From the NCBI GenBank assembly GCA_030671165.1, contig DAOVAG010000034.1, forward strand, positions 1 through 7,521: a DNA stretch of 7,521 bases. Direction: 5' to 3'. The notes beneath the pieces are model-generated. The model saw only the letters and a list, made by a program, of their open reading frames with translations, was not told the DNA's origin and did not search any database. Source of the stretch: Candidatus Bathyarchaeota archaeon. Lineage in GTDB: Archaea; Thermoproteota; Bathyarchaeia; RBG-16-48-13; GCA-020355125. The position numbers and the translations under genes were made by a program. Positions 5,883 through 7,521 of the stretch are shown one piece after another (positions within the stretch are counted from its first letter, which is position 1; each line of letters opens with the position of its first letter).

Positions 5883-6440
5883 ATGGTTACTTGCTCAAAG
5901 TGTGGTGCTAAAAATCAAGCGCATGCAGAATTTTGTACTGATTGTGGTTTCTCTCTGTATTCACTGAAAAAAAGGGATGTTCGTGAAAATGGGTGTTTTG
6001 GAGCAGATAAACGTGGTAGAGACTACATGGGTTTTCTTTCTTTTGGAAGTTTTCTTATAATAATTGGTATAGTAATCACAGTAAACGCTAATGTTTTTTC
6101 TAATGTTGGTGTATGGCTCAAACAATTAACAAACGAAAGAGTTTGGATTAGACCACCTGAAGAATTGATTACAAGCTTTATGTTATTCTTAGGTTTAAGT
6201 GGTATATCCAACTTCTTTATGGCTGCCCTCAGGTTTGTAGGTAATAGAAGTAGGAGACATGTGTTAATTGAGGTTTTATCAGGTTTCGCATTAATCTTCT
6301 TTGCGTATTTGATTAACCAATATAATAATCATGCGCTTAGATTGCGGATGGTTGGGGCAATAGAAATAATAGTTTGCGGACTTCTTATCATATTGTACAC
6401 CATTTTGAGGCATATATTTTATAACAGAATGGATACTTGA
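5883..6440 (+). CDS. Zinc-ribbon protein with four predicted membrane helices
   Basis: This 185-residue protein begins with a compact zinc ribbon, CxxC at 4-7 and CxxC at 18-21 (CSKCGAK...FCTDCG), on the side of the membrane where the N-terminus lies, probably the cytoplasm. A short charged linker with GCFGADKRGRDYMG (37-50) follows. Four hydrophobic helices can be placed near 48-68, 96-118, 126-146 and 156-178. Between helices 1 and 2 a loop reads ERVWIRPPEELITS. From memory, similar zinc_ribbon_2 plus four-helix proteins with the CFG...RD linker and an RPP loop recur in Bathyarchaeia-like genomes, with no known function. There is no catalytic motif, so a structural, sensing or partner-binding role is possible but not shown. 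Start supported by GAGG nine bases upstream. The gene stands alone and converges on the aldo/keto reductase gene. Confidence 0.8.
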   Translation: MVTCSKCGAKNQAHAEFCTDCGFSLYSLKKRDVRENGCFGADKRGRDYMGFLSFGSFLIIIGIVITVNANVFSNVGVWLKQLTNERVWIRPPEELITSFMLFLGLSGISNFFMAALRFVGNRSRRHVLIEVLSGFALIFFAYLINQYNNHALRLRMVGAIEIIVCGLLIILYTILRHIFYNRMDT

Positions 6441-6623
6441 GATCAGATTATCAAGATCATATAGGTTCAATATCTCAGATACAGAAACTAAATCATCATT
6501 CTATATTTGATAACCACGTCCCCTTACAGTTGAAGGAAGCCTTTCGATTGTCGAAGTTTAACGCATAAAAGCTTATTGAAGATGATTGTACCATTAGATA
6601 ATTCGCAGATCAACTTAGAAACG

Positions 6624-6646
6624 CTTACATAACGATGATATGTAAG
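6624..6646. repeat. Perfect 8-base inverted repeat between convergent genes
   Basis: CTTACATA (6624-6631) and TATGTAAG (6639-6646) are exact inverted arms around a seven-base loop. They lie in the 293-base spacer where the zinc-ribbon gene and the aldo/keto reductase gene converge. The stem is symmetrical and would form in either transcript. No strong U-tract follows on either side, so it may act as a bidirectional 3'-end structure or not at all. The rest of the spacer (6441-6733) shows no credible ORF. Confidence 0.45.
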
Positions 6647-6723
6647 TTATTGCCCCATCTATATGAATAGAATCTGAGGCATATTCTTATGGGATGTTTG
6701 AATTGTTAAGTGCTACATCTTCC

Positions 6724-6733
6724 AGAAGAAAAA
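6724..6733 (-). terminator. Possible U-rich tract after the aldo/keto reductase gene
   Basis: Directly after the TAA stop (6736-6734), the minus strand reads TTTTTCTTCT. A pyrimidine- and U-rich tract of this kind can serve as an archaeal terminator, although being only ten bases long and abutting the stop makes it uncertain. Confidence 0.3.
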
Positions 6734-7521
6734 TTATGATAATCTTTTTTCTGCTTCTTTGAGCATTTTAACAACTGGAAGGTGATATGGACACTTTTCT
6801 TCACATTCTATACATTCAGTACAGCTGTTTACTCTACTCCTTAGCTTGGGATATTGATCTTTAGTCCATTTCTTTATGTTGTAAAATGTATGATATGTGT
6901 CCCATCGTAGAATTGTTGGTATATCTATACCGTCAGGGCAAGGCTTACATAATCCACATTCTCGACAGTAGGGTTCAGGTGGAAGTTCTCCAAATTTATA
7001 CGTTTCTTTCTCCATTGAGGTAAGACCCTTAAATTCTTCTCCAACTTTGACAGCATAGTCAACTTCCTCAGTTGAGCGGAATCCAGGGATAATTGTGGAT
7101 ATATCATGTTCAAGCACGAATCTCAAGGAACGTTGAGCCCTATCAATTCCTTCTTTTCCAAAATATGCAAGAAATTCCGATGGATCAGGCCAATCTAACT
7201 CTGGCTTACCTAAGAACGTTCCATTTCTTTGAGGATACTGTAATGGGCTTCCACATCCTCCCAGAGTCTTCATAATAACAATGCCTACGTCTAACTTCTT
7301 TGCCAAAGGGATAACCACCTCTGCGGCTTTCCTGTTGAGCACGTTAAAGTCTACTAGAACAGTGTCGAATTCACCCGTCTTAATAGCTTTAACTAGAACA
7401 TATGGATTATGACCTGAGATACCTATGTAGTCAATGGTTCCTTCAGTCCTGGCTTCTTTGAGAGCAGTTAAAGATCCATCGGTACTCATAGCTTTCTTGA
7501 GAATTACTTCGCTGTCGATTC
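6734..7521 (-). CDS. Partial aldo/keto reductase with C-terminal 4Fe-4S clusters (COG1453-like)
   Basis: The frame is open to the right edge, so about 261 C-terminal residues are visible. The ATG at 7489-7487 is internal: ten in-frame codons (IDSEVILKKA) precede it, and the family needs roughly 100 more residues. Numbered from that Met, the visible part covers the second half of the NAD(P)H-binding barrel, with GTIDYIGISGHNP (17-29), VGIVIMKTLGGCG (68-80) and the late-barrel STIIPGF (131-137). A ferredoxin-like tail follows with two four-cysteine sets: Cys175, 178, 181 and 184 (CRECGLCKPCP), and Cys223, 226, 229 and 233 (CTECIECEEKCP). Proteins with this layout are predicted cytoplasmic oxidoreductases that could couple NAD(P)H to Fe-S electron transfer. 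Their substrates are generally unknown. The catalytic Asp-Tyr-Lys-His residues of the barrel lie off the window. The family is clear; the substrate is not. Confidence 0.9.
   Translation of the reverse strand, partial: IDSEVILKKAMSTDGSLTALKEARTEGTIDYIGISGHNPYVLVKAIKTGEFDTVLVDFNVLNRKAAEVVIPLAKKLDVGIVIMKTLGGCGSPLQYPQRNGTFLGKPELDWPDPSEFLAYFGKEGIDRAQRSLRFVLEHDISTIIPGFRSTEEVDYAVKVGEEFKGLTSMEKETYKFGELPPEPYCRECGLCKPCPDGIDIPTILRWDTYHTFYNIKKWTKDQYPKLRSRVNSCTECIECEEKCPYHLPVVKMLKEAEKRLS

Noticed and set aside
6023..6211. A 62-codon minus-strand frame inside the zinc-ribbon membrane protein gene.
   Set aside because: It is antisense to a gene with clear zinc-ribbon and membrane-helix features and has no motif of its own.
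6925..7275. Open frames of about 60 codons on both strands within the aldo/keto reductase gene.
   Set aside because: They overlap the conserved barrel and Fe-S coding region and carry no recognisable domain.
1..7521. A CRISPR array, insertion sequence, toxin-antitoxin pair, tRNA or other mobile or defence system.
   Set aside because: I saw no regularly spaced repeats, transposase motifs, paired small overlapping genes or tRNA cloverleaf with a conserved T-loop. The gene set is ordinary chromosomal.

Overview
The window is AT-rich and reads as ordinary archaeal chromosome, not as a mobile or defence island. Four signs point to Archaea: a stand-alone pyruvate-kinase-C-terminal-like protein (AF0103/MTH1675 type), a HELLH...GGFRxH predicted metallopeptidase of the COG4900 type, a zinc-ribbon four-helix membrane protein, and promoter-like TATA elements, one placed for a leaderless transcript. 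An uncultured lineage such as Bathyarchaeia fits my memory of these families. That placement is inference; no rRNA or other marker gene is present.

Layout, left to right: (1) at the left edge, the minus-strand N-terminus of a COG1600-type (epoxyqueuosine-reductase-like) protein; (2) a complete minus-strand 912-residue P-type cation ATPase of the P2A (Ca2+ pump) type; (3) a minus-strand 126-residue zinc metallopeptidase with a TTG start and a strong ribosome binding site; (4) a 336-base divergent spacer containing a long imperfect inverted repeat; (5) a plus-strand pyruvate-kinase-C-like protein with a hairpin at its end; (6) a spacer with a start-less ORF remnant; (7) a minus-strand ABM-fold (quinol-monooxygenase-like) protein behind a leaderless-type promoter; (8) a 443-base divergent spacer; (9) a plus-strand zinc-ribbon membrane protein; (10) a convergent spacer with a perfect 8-base inverted repeat; (11) at the right edge, the C-terminal part of a COG1453 aldo/keto reductase with two cysteine motifs for 4Fe-4S clusters.

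Strands alternate and every gap is about 200 bases or more, so these look like single-gene transcription units. I see no evidence that the genes form one pathway. Two or three neighbours are redox-type proteins (COG1600-like, AKR with Fe-S clusters, ABM fold), but a link between them is speculation. I found no CRISPR array, insertion sequence, tRNA, rRNA or obvious undescribed multi-gene system. The items most worth a second look are the uncharacterised conserved archaeal proteins, the complete Ca2+-site residue set of the ATPase with its PEALP variant, and the inverted repeats and ORF remnants in the spacers.
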